NCBI GenBank assembly: GCA_028554795.2 | Contig: CM068830.1 | Location: forward strand, 49,486,355-49,550,354 | DNA: 64,000 nt | Direction of reading: 5' to 3' | From: Sinohyriopsis cumingii | Taxonomy: Eukaryota > Mollusca > Bivalvia > Unionida > Unionidae | In this document: one piece after another, positions 34,963 through 47,405 of the stretch | Position numbering within the stretch: position 1 is the stretch's first letter | Layout of the letters: every line of letters begins with the position of its first letter | Translations under genes and position numbers: made by a program | Notes under the pieces: model-generated | Databases searched by the model: none | What the model was told of the DNA's origin: nothing | What the model saw: only the letters and a program-made list of their open reading frames with translations

Positions 34963-35321
34963 TTGATTTTATGATTGATCCTCAAGTTTTCGTTATGAAA
35001 AAAGAACTGGACGACTGGGTTGTACAACAAAGGCAACATCCGTGAAAGTGTATACAATCGTACTTTAAACACTAATGGCTGTATCATGTACATGATCATT
35101 ATAAAAGTCATATAGCACACGGTTTCAGCATTAAAAAAATCATTCACTGCCCTTTATATTCCAAATCTGATCTTGTTAAACATTGCATTGTAATGAATAT
35201 TCATTCATCATCTGAAAATAAACCACATTATTAAATGATACAGACATGTAATCCACTTTACAACGTATTTAGGTCGTATTCATGATACTATAGTATAGTA
35301 CTCAAAACAACGAAAAACGAA

Positions 35322-35426
<105 letters not shown>

Positions 35427-35811
35427 TACAGTATTTATTTTCTAAAAATTTTAGTACATCAAACAAATAATGGCTGGTAGAGATAAATCCATTGTTTTGA
35501 CATAGGGGACCAAAACCTTCGGAATATCTGAATGAAAGAGCGACGGGCTTTATCTCGTCAGTCTGCTAACTTACGGTTAGTCGACCAAATCTATGCGCTG
35601 TAATGTTCTTGAATTTAAGGAGCTTCCGGGGACTGAACAGGGGGTTCGGTCCATCAGACATCGCAAATACTTCTTTAGTCCCCCAAAAAAGAACACCCGA
35701 TGTAAAACGATATTTCTGACATCGAAATGAGAAATGCCCAATCACATGTTAGTAATCACAGCTAACAGGAACAGCGTGTATGTGTCTCTGTGTGTGTGCG
35801 TGTGTATTTTT

Positions 35812-36070
35812 AACTTAGCTTTAAGTTTTTCAGTCATATCGCACGATGTCTGCAATGTGACAGTTCATAGTCATGTCTAGCACTGGGGCATCATGCCGCA
35901 GAAATGCTGCTTCATGTTGCACCCAGTCACATTAAAGAGATACCAGGCCGACCAGTCCTAATACTAACCTCTTAATGCTGAGCGCCAAGCGAGGCAGCTG
36001 CTAGTACCATTTTATTAAGTCTTTGGTATGACTCGGTCAAGGATTCAACCCGCGACCTAAAGCATCCGAT
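35812..36070 (-). mobile_element. tRNA-derived SINE, family 2
   Basis: Reverse complement of the 51473 element: CAGTCATATCGC, GGGGCATCATGCCGCAG, CCAGTCACATTA, TCCTAATACTAACCTCTTAA, TTTGGTATGACTCGGTCAAG, then the tRNA-like head. Confidence 0.8.
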
Positions 36071-36796
36071 GCGTTTTTAAGGACATACAGTTTAGACACT
36101 TATATGAAGAACTCTATTTTTGTAATAACTTTGTACGTCACATACAACAAAAATGTAGGGACTAACTGTATGAAATATATAGGTTAGATGTGTTGTGATA
36201 AGAACTAGCAAGCCTAAAAGTTTAAACACTAAATTGCAAGGTATAGAAACATGAGTATGCAAATGAAGTGGAGGGGGGAGTAAAGGTCTTACGTGATGGA
36301 TCAATTCCCATGGCGGTAAGGAACTATTAAGAGCATTCTTTGGGTTGGGAGACACCCATCAATTGACTGTGGAATACTTTAAAACCGTAAAGTTTGTGGT
36401 GGAGTACGGAGGGGTTGGTGTTTTCGGGGTGGGTGAAACGAGAAGAATAACAATTTAATCCAGAGATGATCCTTGATATGAAGGTATACGGGATTGAAAT
36501 TTTTTTAAATAACGTATTGATCTAGCTTTCTCTGTATAAACAATACTTTAATATAAATTATATTGCATAGAACTACGGTTAAGTGCATGACGGGTTAAAA
36601 AGATCCATAAAACAGAGAAACAACAGGGTTACGGCCCTGGGCTATTTGCACTTTCATTAGTTTTAATTTTTCTGTATACCAGTTCTGTAAGTACAAAAGT
36701 CTTACTCTTGTCAAGGTACAGGAGTCTTGTTTAATAAGGAGGGTGCAGGCAAGCCTGTATTTTTTTTTTTTTTGTAAGAAGTTTCTTAAAGTTATT

Positions 36797-38806
36797 ATGG
36801 GTGCCTTAGCGCGAATCTCGTTCATTTTACTGCTCTTAATTGAGATGGCAAAGTCTGGATTCGTTCCAAGCCCCTGTGACAAGTTGACCTATGGGCGAGT
36901 AAGAGCAACTTTCTATATATACCACAACTCTCAGAAAGCAGACCATTTATTTACATGCAATGTAGAATTGAAATGTGAAAACCAAAGCAAGCACCACTTC
37001 GAGTCACTCGAGCATGAGATCTGATGTTTTCGTCCTTAAGTGGGTTTTGATATGTGGCCTGCATTGGTTAATTTCAATAAAGAAAATTAAGACCTCGTCG
37101 TGAATGGTAATTTTTTCTCTGCTTCTTTCTTTCTTTTTTCTTCTTATTCTGTACATTTCTTTATTCAATACACTTTAAAAGATTTGAAACTCAAGTGTTT
37201 CAGTGTGACAGTCAGGACTCGAGGACAACAGAACATGAATTATTATTATCTTGTGTTTGTGTTACGTGCCAAATATTCGAAGATGTTCAAATGTGCCAGT
37301 GATATGACAGACAATACTTAGTTGTATTCACACTACATTATCCCATGTAGTGGACTACTTGAAAACATAAATAATAAAGAGAATTTTCATGGCAAAAAAT
37401 ACAAAGAGATTTATTTACTTATTTAAACGTGTAAGAAGCCCAAAGCGATACTTTCTTCTATTTAATTTTACAAACGGCCTGAGATTTATGAAGAAATGAC
37501 TAAGGGTCACAAATTCATACTCTTTACTACTTAATTTTTTAATATCTTAAACTTGTAAATACTACGCAAAAGTTTAAGTGTGGACAACATGCAATGTATA
37601 AAGATCTTAAAGGATAATTTGCTTTATTTCAGTTTCAGCATATTATAATACGATGATGTGTCAAAGTTTCAAATGCAAATGTTTATTCTTCAGTGTAAAA
37701 TACATTTACGTGGCTAGTTGATAATAACAAGTCTCGTTATGTACTGAAGTTTTCCTATCGATATTGCCCGATCGTCTAGAAAAAATTTCCAGTGTCCGCG
37801 ATATTGCTCGTGTACGAAATCAGACCTGGAGATCATACAAGTATGATGCTGGGTGTGAGTTCCCAACATGAGCTAATAGAATATAACTTTTAAAATGTTA
37901 CGTCGTTTGTGATCGGTCAAATGCAAATATCAGATGCATTATTTGATGATTTCTAAGTCAAACGTAATATAAAGCAGATATTCTTTTCAGAGTTTCAGCA
38001 GGTCAAATATACAACGTAAATGCATCCCGCACCCAGGGATCGATTTCATGGAGTTATCCAAGTGGTACCTTAAGGCTTTCCTTCGCACCAGCCGATTTGA
38101 AGGATTATAAGTTTGCCGTCTGTTGCCTGTCATATTCCAACGAGTACCACATGCGACGTTCTGGACGTAACAAAGGGAGATGAACAACCTTGTAAACGAA
38201 TCTCGGGTAAAGGTTGTACACACAGTATGAAAGAAGTCCTGTATCTGATCAACCACTCCTTTCTCATAAAAGTGTATAAAATTAATATGGATTTGGTAAC
38301 AAACTAGTTTGAAGCATGTAACATAAATTAGTATCTTTGAAGACCAAGGTGGTGGTCTGTTGTCTTTTGTGGATGTTTTGAAAGGTGATAATACAGATTT
38401 AATAGCAATAAAGTCGAACGTCTAAATCTTAATAAATTGTGCGATATGAATCGAGATCTGAACTTTACAAATACAAGGTAATTAGCTTCCAGTGAAACTT
38501 TACAAATACAAGGTAATTAGCTTCCAGTGAAACGTTTTCTCTTTAAAATTACTGACTATAGGAATACGTATGCCTACGTTGTGCGAGCAATTCACTTGGC
38601 TATTTTGCCACATATAATAGCAGTGTAAATGGCGTTTGTATATTTCCACAGATACTGAAGTTTGCACAGGTTATTACATCAATGGAATCCTCGTTGATGT
38701 TGAACCCAAAGGCCCACTCCGTTTCATGGACGAAATCCTATACCGAGCCGTAACCACTGTACAGAAACCACCTCGACGAAATTCGACACGGAGCCAGAAG
38801 CAATGA
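36797..38806 (+). pseudogene. Meteorin-N-domain-like gene, array copy B, probably inactivated
   Basis: Exon 1 36797-36894 (98 nt) encodes an intact signal peptide. Exon 2 37991-38206 is 216 nt, one more than the 215 nt of the other copies, and exon 3 is 38652-38806. Three defects are visible. The donor after exon 1 reads GCGAGT instead of GTGAGT. The first exon-2 cysteine of the CTQGS motif is Arg. An extra base near ...AACGAGTACCACATG puts the frame into a TGA about 25 bp before the exon end. Exon 3 by itself is still open and ends in a basic tail. A GC-AG intron can be spliced, but the frameshift cannot be ignored. Confidence 0.8.
38459..38532. repeat. 37-bp tandem duplication in intron 2 of copy B
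   Basis: AACTTTACAAATACAAGGTA plus ATTAGCTTCCAGTGA occurs twice in a row. Copy C has it once (around 50343). Confidence 0.9.
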
Positions 38807-38903
38807 GCAGAAACCACAATGACTCATGTCGTTGTTATTTTTCCTAGATCACCAAAAGTGACGACCTCTTATAATGATGTCTGCAAGTTGTAGATTGCAA
38901 CTA

Positions 38904-38909
38904 AATAAA
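38904..38909 (+). terminator. AATAAA polyadenylation signal, copy B
   Basis: About 100 bp after the exon-3 stop, at the place where copies C (50738) and D (60657) also have one. Confidence 0.5.
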
Positions 38910-39004
38910 CAAATCCTCGATGTTTGAGCTACGTAATTACGCCGAAATCTGTTGTTGAACTTAATGTTCGTGTATGTCCATGTATCACTCTTACTTATAT
39001 TTTA

Positions 39005-39042
<38 letters not shown>

Positions 39043-39044
<2 letters not shown>

Positions 39045-42000
39045 AATACATTCAATCAGTATATAGATTACATTCCAAGAAAACATTCTATTATGAACAA
39101 TAATATTTATTCGAGGTTTTATTATATGGGACAAGTTTCAAAACAGGAGAAATATATACTTCATTACTAGTATTACAATTCTTCAGCTTATGTCTTTTCT
39201 ACATTTGACAAAATATTATGAAAATATTTGACAAGTCCCACAGTCAAATTTATGAAAATAAAGTCACACAAAAATAAACGTCACCTCACATCAGCTTACT
39301 GATTAGAATTGCATTATTCGCTCAGTTAGAAAAAGGATGTAAGTAATACCAACGAATCCAATGTTATTAGTTTAAATATATTTTATTTTCATTCAGACCA
39401 ACACATTAGATATGTCACTTCCCTAAGGTCGTTGTGTAGGATCAATTAGAAAGCTTCATGGCTTCATAAGTCGTGCTAAATAGAAATATAAATAATAACA
39501 AATCTCAAGAAACGAATAACAGAACTTTATTTTAATCATCGTTCACAAATTTTATTAAAGCACAAAAGGAGAGCATATAAATACATAAGTAGTAAGCCCA
39601 TTGTGGTGCGAATAAAATACTTCAAGTGTACCGTATCACATGATCCTGATTTAACCAGTATAAATGCTTCTTGCAAAGGCTTAACGTTGCTATAATCACC
39701 AAAACAACTGCATATCAATTACACGAGTCATTCATGCAAAATAGGCTGTACTCAAAAATTACAAATGAATCACGTTGAAACATACGCAGGTGCGTGGAAG
39801 TTTTAGACCTTGAGTTAAGGTCAGATGATTCATAACTCGGAAGGAAAGCTACAGAATCCTATGGGAGCCAAGCGATGGAAAGATGACGAAATGCAAAATA
39901 CGTTGCAAATCGTACTATTGTTATTATTTTATCTTTTTCAAAACTCATGAGTATTTGAATTCAACGGGATAAGAAAACTAACCTAGAACTTTAAACTGCC
40001 TAACATAACAAAGGTTTATACAGCATTTTATCATTATTTGTGACCTTAATTTTGTTCTAAAAACATATATGCAATATTCCTCAAGTTTTTACCAGGAACA
40101 TACCCTAGAACGGCAGCTAATGTGTAGACGCAAGTTTGCTCCTTTTTTTGTGTTACAGTGACCTTTAACGTTCACCTTCTGACCCCAAAATAAATATGAT
40201 TCTTCGTAGAGTTCACGGCAATCCGAACGTTTGTCAAAATAATTGTCTAAATTTAGCCTTGTTACATGGAATTCCTCAAATCCAAATGAAAGGATGGAAA
40301 AGTTTATAATATGATACAAGTCTTACAGCTTTCTCATATAAGAATGATATTTTTCCTTAACACCTTTTCTTATACGTGTATAAAGGACATCAATATCAAA
40401 TATGTGGAATTTTAATACAATGTAATACGTCGAACTTAATAGGAGGGTGTGGTAACCATGATCATTAATAATAGAGATCGGGATGAACAATTTATATTTT
40501 TCATGCTCATTCGTTTTGTGATTTAAAAGGGGGACATAAATTATGCCCGTCCACGAATTAATGTATTTCGTATGCGTGTCCTAAGGTTCTATCTCCATAC
40601 TGTAAATGCGACTGAGTAGGGTAACATATGGCCTTTCGGACCATAGTGAAATTTAATACATTTACGCACTTCCCATTGAAGATGCTACATCGTTGAGCAT
40701 TGACAGGTCAGAAAGGCTCCGACAAACAAGAACTGGATTATATTTCACCATAATTTTGAATTGTGCTTATTTTAAGAGGAATTATACATGCTTTTATACA
40801 TGAACCTCCTTAGCGGTCCAAACTTTGAGAACATCGTGAGCAACAAAGATCTTTGTACTAATTGGATTAGCAAACTTTTCTAAATTTGTTTTGTGAAGCT
40901 TGAAATGATTACATTTAGATAATCTGTTTTCCCAGTCTAGTTCAATGTTTACATTTGTTTTCTTTCATATGTGCTAACAAACCTCTTGAGGGATCTTAAG
41001 TGAAATAACGTATCGGAAATGCATCATTGATCTGAAATGAATGCTGGAACAACATTCTGAACATTTATTATAACTACTGTGTAAAGTAAAATTTAAATAG
41101 TTTTGAATCTTTTGCGACAGTTTCGGGATTCTGAAAATTTTAGAAGGTAATAGTTTGAAAATAAGTTTTTAGCTAATGGCGTTCTTATAGTGATTTTACC
41201 TGAACAAAATGTCATCTGGTTAACAAACAGTTGGTTATACGAGTCCATGTTTCCTAGATCGAAAATGTTATCATTATTTTTTTTTCGTAATTACTGTCTC
41301 AAAATGACATAACCGATATATTTGTATGAAATTGCAATCATGGTCTTAAAGGACTGACTGGGGAAAGACCATCAAGTTGTTCTTCACTTTTAAAAACAAT
41401 TCTGACATGAAACTCCTCCATGTCTAATTTTTAAAAAAAAAAAAAAGTAGTGGAAAGCAATGGGCTGGTCTCGGATCGGGTAATTCAGCCATGTTATTAA
41501 CTATGGAGATAAACGAACCTGTAAATAGTCACGTGATTGGTCAGTAATGTACTTGATTGTTTGAATAGCCTGGCATAGTCTCCTATTATCATCTACATAT
41601 CGAATAACACAAAGAATAAATTATTGTCTCTTGAGGAGAGTGAAGCTGTATAAACTAACAGGAATGAAACTTACGTGTAGTGGATTAAATTCTATTTTTA
41701 GACTTGAATTTTTTTATTCAAGTCAAATTCGGAGCATGTCAGAATCGGTACAGTGTGTTCAAGGATATACTAATGGTATAGCCAGGCATACAATTACAGG
41801 ATTGAATAGTAAATAGTACCGTATATAACTTACCCCACTATAAGTCTCAAGAGTATAGCGTTATAGTGAGAAATTACTGTTTGCATTTTTGGTGTGTAAT
41901 AGACAGGTCAAGATCGGAATTCTATATGAGCGAAATAGTAAGTCAATATACGTAACGATGTATGAATGAAAACATATCTATGTAATCACAGTTAGTGCTT

Positions 42001-44097
42001 TCAAGATAATTTCATATCTGGTAAAGGAGAAACTCATTAGGTTGTTCAGATAACCATTCTCGCAATACAGTTTGTTGTTGGACTACTTAATTTATTCCCA
42101 TAATATATTGACGTTTGTGTTAACAACTGGACTTCCAGAAACGTTGTAAAACTGCTTTAACAACACTTTTTGTCTATGACAGAGTATACATAATTATACA
42201 ATTTGTAGGGTATTGTGTCTCATCTTGAATGCACGATGTGTTATCTGTGATGTTTTATTTCAGACTATTAGATTATTACAAAAAGTTGCCAAAAATGTAA
42301 TTAAAATTTATATCAGTAATCGGAAGAAACCTAAACTTTCATTCGAGTAATTGGGGTATTTTGTGTTTCTTATGTCGCGTGTTTAGGCTCGAAAAAACAG
42401 TAAAACAAGAAAGAGTGAAAACAACAAGCTTTGAAAAATTTAACAAATTATTTATTTCCCCGGAAAAATACTGTAAAAATAAAAAAAAGAACTTACGGTT
42501 TCAAGAATCAAATCCAAAAATAATCCAAGAATAATCCACAAATAAAATTTTAGAATTCCTAATAATGAAATGTTCTAATGAATTCAAGTTCGAGTCCCGG
42601 CGAAGAATCAAAGATGGAAGGCGATGACGTATACTGTATCCTTTATTCCTGTGTTGGAATGTCTGCAGTTCTGTGTTATTCACAAACAATAATCTGGTGT
42701 TGGAAATCCGAATAAAAATTTTAGGAACTGTCTTTGTTCAAGAATTCTGCATGAGCACTCAAAATATTTCCAGAGAAACGAAGTAATCCTTTAGAATCCA
42801 AATAATTCGAATAAACATTAAAATGTAATTCCCAAAATGACATAACAAAAGAAACACCTTTACGTCCCAGTGTTTAGAACCCCGACTGAGATTATTTCTC
42901 TAAAACAATGGTTTAAAACTTGAATATTGCGCAAAACAGATGCCCGTATAAGGGTCACTTGATCATATTTACATATAAAAAAAATCACGTAGCCCCTGTA
43001 TGACCTTGATCAGAACCAATCATTTTACTCCGAGAATAAAATATAAAAAAAGTTGTTTACTTCACTAAACTCTATTTACAACTCGAGGTCACGTATACAA
43101 CACAGCCTTGATCTCAGCCTTATTATTCCCACAAAAAATAAATTTAAAAAAAAACTTGTTCACATGACTGTTACAAATTTTGTATTAAGGTCGGGATCTA
43201 GGTCAGCTTTAATTGTTTACAAAATGAACAGTCAAGGTCAAACTATTTCCTGGAAAAGTATCGAGTTCCTAGTAAACGAAACTACATTATTTTGACATAT
43301 AATGAAACTAAAATATAAAAAGAATTTAAAGTTAAAAACAATTGAATCAGATATAAATTAAATCAAATAAACATAACCTGTTTCCAGTAAGACCTCATTT
43401 TACACAAAAAAGTCCGAGTCGTTCTGTCTTTGTTATTCTAAAATAATATCAACAAAACTAAACAAGTTAACAACTTATAGAAACAGAATACTATTTTAGA
43501 ATTCATTGTTCACAAAGATTCCAGTTCATCCATTTTCATTCATTATTGGTAAGAAATCATTTAAAAGCAAGGAAAAACGGACAGGACTTTATATACAACC
43601 TTGTCTCACTCCAAGCTTACATCCAAAATATTCACTTAGTTGGTCTTGAGAAGTCATTGCAAATGATTTAATATCTGAATATAGATTTTTCTACAAATAA
43701 ACAGCATCCTACCGTGCACACCATTTTCTAATAATGCGTTTTCTTCCACATGTTTAGTTTTGACCACGCTTTTATATTATCCAACCTTGTAAACACATAG
43801 GCATGACTCTTGGTTCCAATAGTGTTGTTTTCATGTTAAATAGATTTGATACTTATTAGCAACTCTCTAGAATCTATTCACTGTACTACAATGACGTTTT
43901 GTGAAATTATTTATGATGTCAGAAATAATACAACCCCATGTTGTTGTACTGGCACATATCGTGCCGTTCGCTAATTGTTTTATTGTGCATGATTTGAGTA
44001 GTTTTGTAATAATTTAGAAGTTGCTCCCAAGTTTTGCTGCCCTATTGATTTAAATTTTGATTTTAATATTCTTGTAACTCTTAACAGGACTTTAAAA
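39043..44097. other. Spacer between copies B and C
   Basis: No gene is seen. The first part (about 39750-40320) is homologous to the DNA downstream of copy D (about 61480-62230). The part at 42385-43700 is homologous to 53010-55650 upstream of copy D. Confidence 0.6.
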
Positions 44098-44374
44098 ATA
44101 AAGAACATATCGGGGCCCCGAGTGGCCGAGTGGTCTAAAGCGCTCTTCGTTACGGATCACTGCCATCTCACCTCTGTCTGCGGCGGTTCGAGTCTAAGAT
44201 TCAGCCAATGTGGGCATGTGAGAAAGCTTGCCAGTAGCTTCTCGTGGGTCGGTGGTTCTTTCCGGGGTTTTCCGGGTTCTTCGTCCACCATTAATACTGG
44301 CCGCCATGTATAGCCTATCGTGCTGAAAAATGGCGTTAAACCCCACAACAACAACAACATAAAGAACATATCGG
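44098..44374 (+). mobile_element. Young tRNA-derived SINE with 16-bp target-site duplication
   Basis: The SINE body 44114-44358 begins with a tRNA-like head (CCGAGTGGCCGAGTGGTCTA, box B GGTTCGAGTC) and ends in (ACA)n. It is flanked by the perfect 16-bp repeat ATAAAGAACATATCGG at 44098-44113 and 44359-44374. The matching place upstream of copy D has no insertion. Confidence 0.93.
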
Positions 44375-44741
44375 TCTTGTTTTCTCGGTATACAGACTAC
44401 TTTTTGCGTATTCCGCAGAACAAAGGTAAAGATGAATGATGCGTCACAAGTCAATTGACCATTTTTGTGCCAGATAGCTAATTCATTTTGTCTTTGTCTC
44501 AGATTTAAAGTGTTTGTAGAAAATTAAGAAAATCAAACTATAACATAAATTCAAGACAGAAAAACAGCAATGGTATGGCCCTGTGCTATTTATACTTCTA
44601 ATAGCTTTAATTTTTCTATTTTATATATTAATCGTGTAAAGAAAGTAGCCTTATTCTTGTCAAGTTAAAGGAGTATTGGCTAGAAAAGAGGTTGACAGCA
44701 AGGTTGTACAACTTGTTTGCTAGCATTTTCTTAAAGCTAGC

Positions 44742-47363
44742 ATGGCTGCCTTAACACACATCTCGTTCGTTCTGCCGCTCTTGATTGTGATAGCACAGAC
44801 TAGATTCATCAGTAGCCCCTGTGACGAGATGACCTATGGGTGAGTAAGAGCAAATTTCTATACATAGACGATTTTAAAAAAGCAGGCCCTTTATTTACAT
44901 GTAATGTAAGCTTGAAATGTGCAAAGCAAAGCGTGAAATATGTCGTGTTCATTCTTATGGGCTGTTGGTAATGTGACGTTCAGTGCAGGTGGGTTGGGGT
45001 TGCTCCTCTGGCTGTGAAGAAATGCTAAATATTATGGCAATAGTGAATTTCCAAATCTTTTAGATGAATATCGTACAATATATGGCAGTGAGTGTGAGAA
45101 ATAATAACTTCTAATTAAAAATTCCTTTTTGTCCACAGACGGTAATGTAGTGTACGTCAATATGGAGTCCGTATGTAGAGAAAATCAAATGCCACTGACA
45201 CTTATTAATAATCCATATGGCGGAAAAAAGTGGATTTTGTATAAAACGTCCAGAAATTTAACACGAGTTTTGTTTTTTCTCAACATATACTGTTTGCAAA
45301 TAAAATGGATTCTAGTCAGTCCTGATATTCAGATCAACGCTGACAGCAGTGCCTGAAGAAGGGTACGAAGGCTTGTGTCCGCCATAAGCAGTAGTTTATG
45401 AAAAAAACAACTAAATTTTCCATATAATTTGGTAACCATAATTTTGCCATAATTTTCGACCCAAACATTATGACAATCATCAAAATGAACAGTCTGAATA
45501 TTCATATTCTTTGCTTGCATGCCTTTCTGTATATGCTCAACTATAAATTATATTATTGCTGGTAATTCAGTTTTCAATACTTTAATAATTAATGAAGCTT
45601 GATTTGAAACATCTAGCCTCTTTCTGGGTATCCTAATAAAATATGCAAACTGTAAGACTTTAGTCTAATATATTCCCATGATGTAGACCACCTTCCATAT
45701 TAAACTGCTTCCTCATATCTTGCTTTCAGACTACCCCTTGTTTTGCAAATGACTACACTGTACAACGATGACAACTAATTTATCCAGCGTTCAAATGTTA
45801 TGCACAAAACAACATAAATAACTGTTTATCGAAAATGCAGAAAAATGTCATTGAATCATCATTAATATGTATATGTTTAATTTTAAATATAAGCGTCAGC
45901 GCCTTCCCTCTGCATGGCCTGTTTGAAACACCGTAGAGTGTATTGTAGAAAAGCACATGGATATATACATGTCATTTCCACTGTCATATTAAGCACGTTG
46001 CGCTATGCGTACCCTAATATTCGCGACCAGTGGCAATCGTAACATCCTACAGAACGGAACGAAGTACCGTTTTCTAAAGTGTACAATAGATCATATATCT
46101 TATCTGAGCATTTCGTTATTTTGTAAACAATGTTTTGTCATTTTCTTCATTTGAATCGCACTAATGCTTTTCGGGAAGATCCTTCTTAGTCACTGACGGA
46201 TAAGTCTACCACAACTAGGATAGATCTTATACTCAAAATATATTCATTGTATGCATACTTATAAGGTTTATTTAGGAAAAGTAACTATTGGCAAGTAATT
46301 TTTCTTATCTTTAGAAGAGTATTTAAAACAAAGAACTTATAATACCCGGAAATGCAAACTTTAGCGGTGTATATTCAGAAAACTCATGCGGGGAATAAAG
46401 AGACGAAAGAAAGTCAAATGTAAACAAACAAATAATTCATTTTGTAATACATATTTGAGAAATGTTTAGGAATTTTCTTCACTACTATCAGCACCGACCA
46501 CAAATGTACTTTCAATATGGAACGTTTCATAGCCATTGGGTTACAAGTATACGTGTAATATAACTGTCAGAGGACCAGGATTACTGGCAGAATATATACC
46601 AATGACCAATATAACAGCCCCCTTTGCAAGGTATCGTGCTGTTTGCCACGTGCATTACAAGTAAGGCCCAATATATAAGAAAAGTGTTGCGCTCATTGCA
46701 TCTTGCTCAGTACTCATGCAACAAGATAATTACAATGCAATTGATCAATACTATCGCAATGGCATGCTCTTTTGCGCGCAAAATACAATTTCAAATTGCC
46801 TATATTAGGCCTATCTCATATAAATACATTTTCTGCAGAAGAGAATTACCCTAACATTTAAATGACAGCTTTTTAAGTTCATAATTATTCTCTATTGATG
46901 AGGCAGCCACATGCGATAGTTTTTATATCCTCATTTCTTTCTTCGTTAACTTTGTATTGTCAGACTGGTGCAGTATTTCTCCATGTTGCACTGCTTCATA
47001 TTGCTCGACACGTGTATCCAAACATAGTATCATGTATATCAGGAACTACTTTGATTGTAAACAAACCATGTACATGCATGTGGAAGACGCTTTAGCTTTC
47101 GATTTATTACATTTGTTTGTGAATAAACTAAACAATTGTTTTGTCCATTGAAACTAGAAATGATAAAGTTAACGATGTAGACGAGTTAACTGAGTCACAA
47201 ATGAAACTTTCAAACAATCAAACCAATGAAAGTAATATTCGCAATGTCAACAAGTAACGCGAGCGGCACAGTAATTGAAAATACCAGTCTGATCGTTGAA
47301 ACAGTTATTTAGGAGAAATATATGTAACGTTTCACAAATAGAATGGTTCAGACTATTACAAAT

Positions 47364-47405
<42 letters not shown>

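Noticed and set aside
44112-44200. tRNA gene
   Set aside because: A and B boxes are present, but the sequence continues into a SINE body with target-site duplications and does not fold as a complete cloverleaf. The same holds for 51476-51550.
44157-44454. Open frames on the minus strand over the SINE
   Set aside because: They read SINE sequence, and the same peptide pieces recur at the SINE at 20.5 kb.
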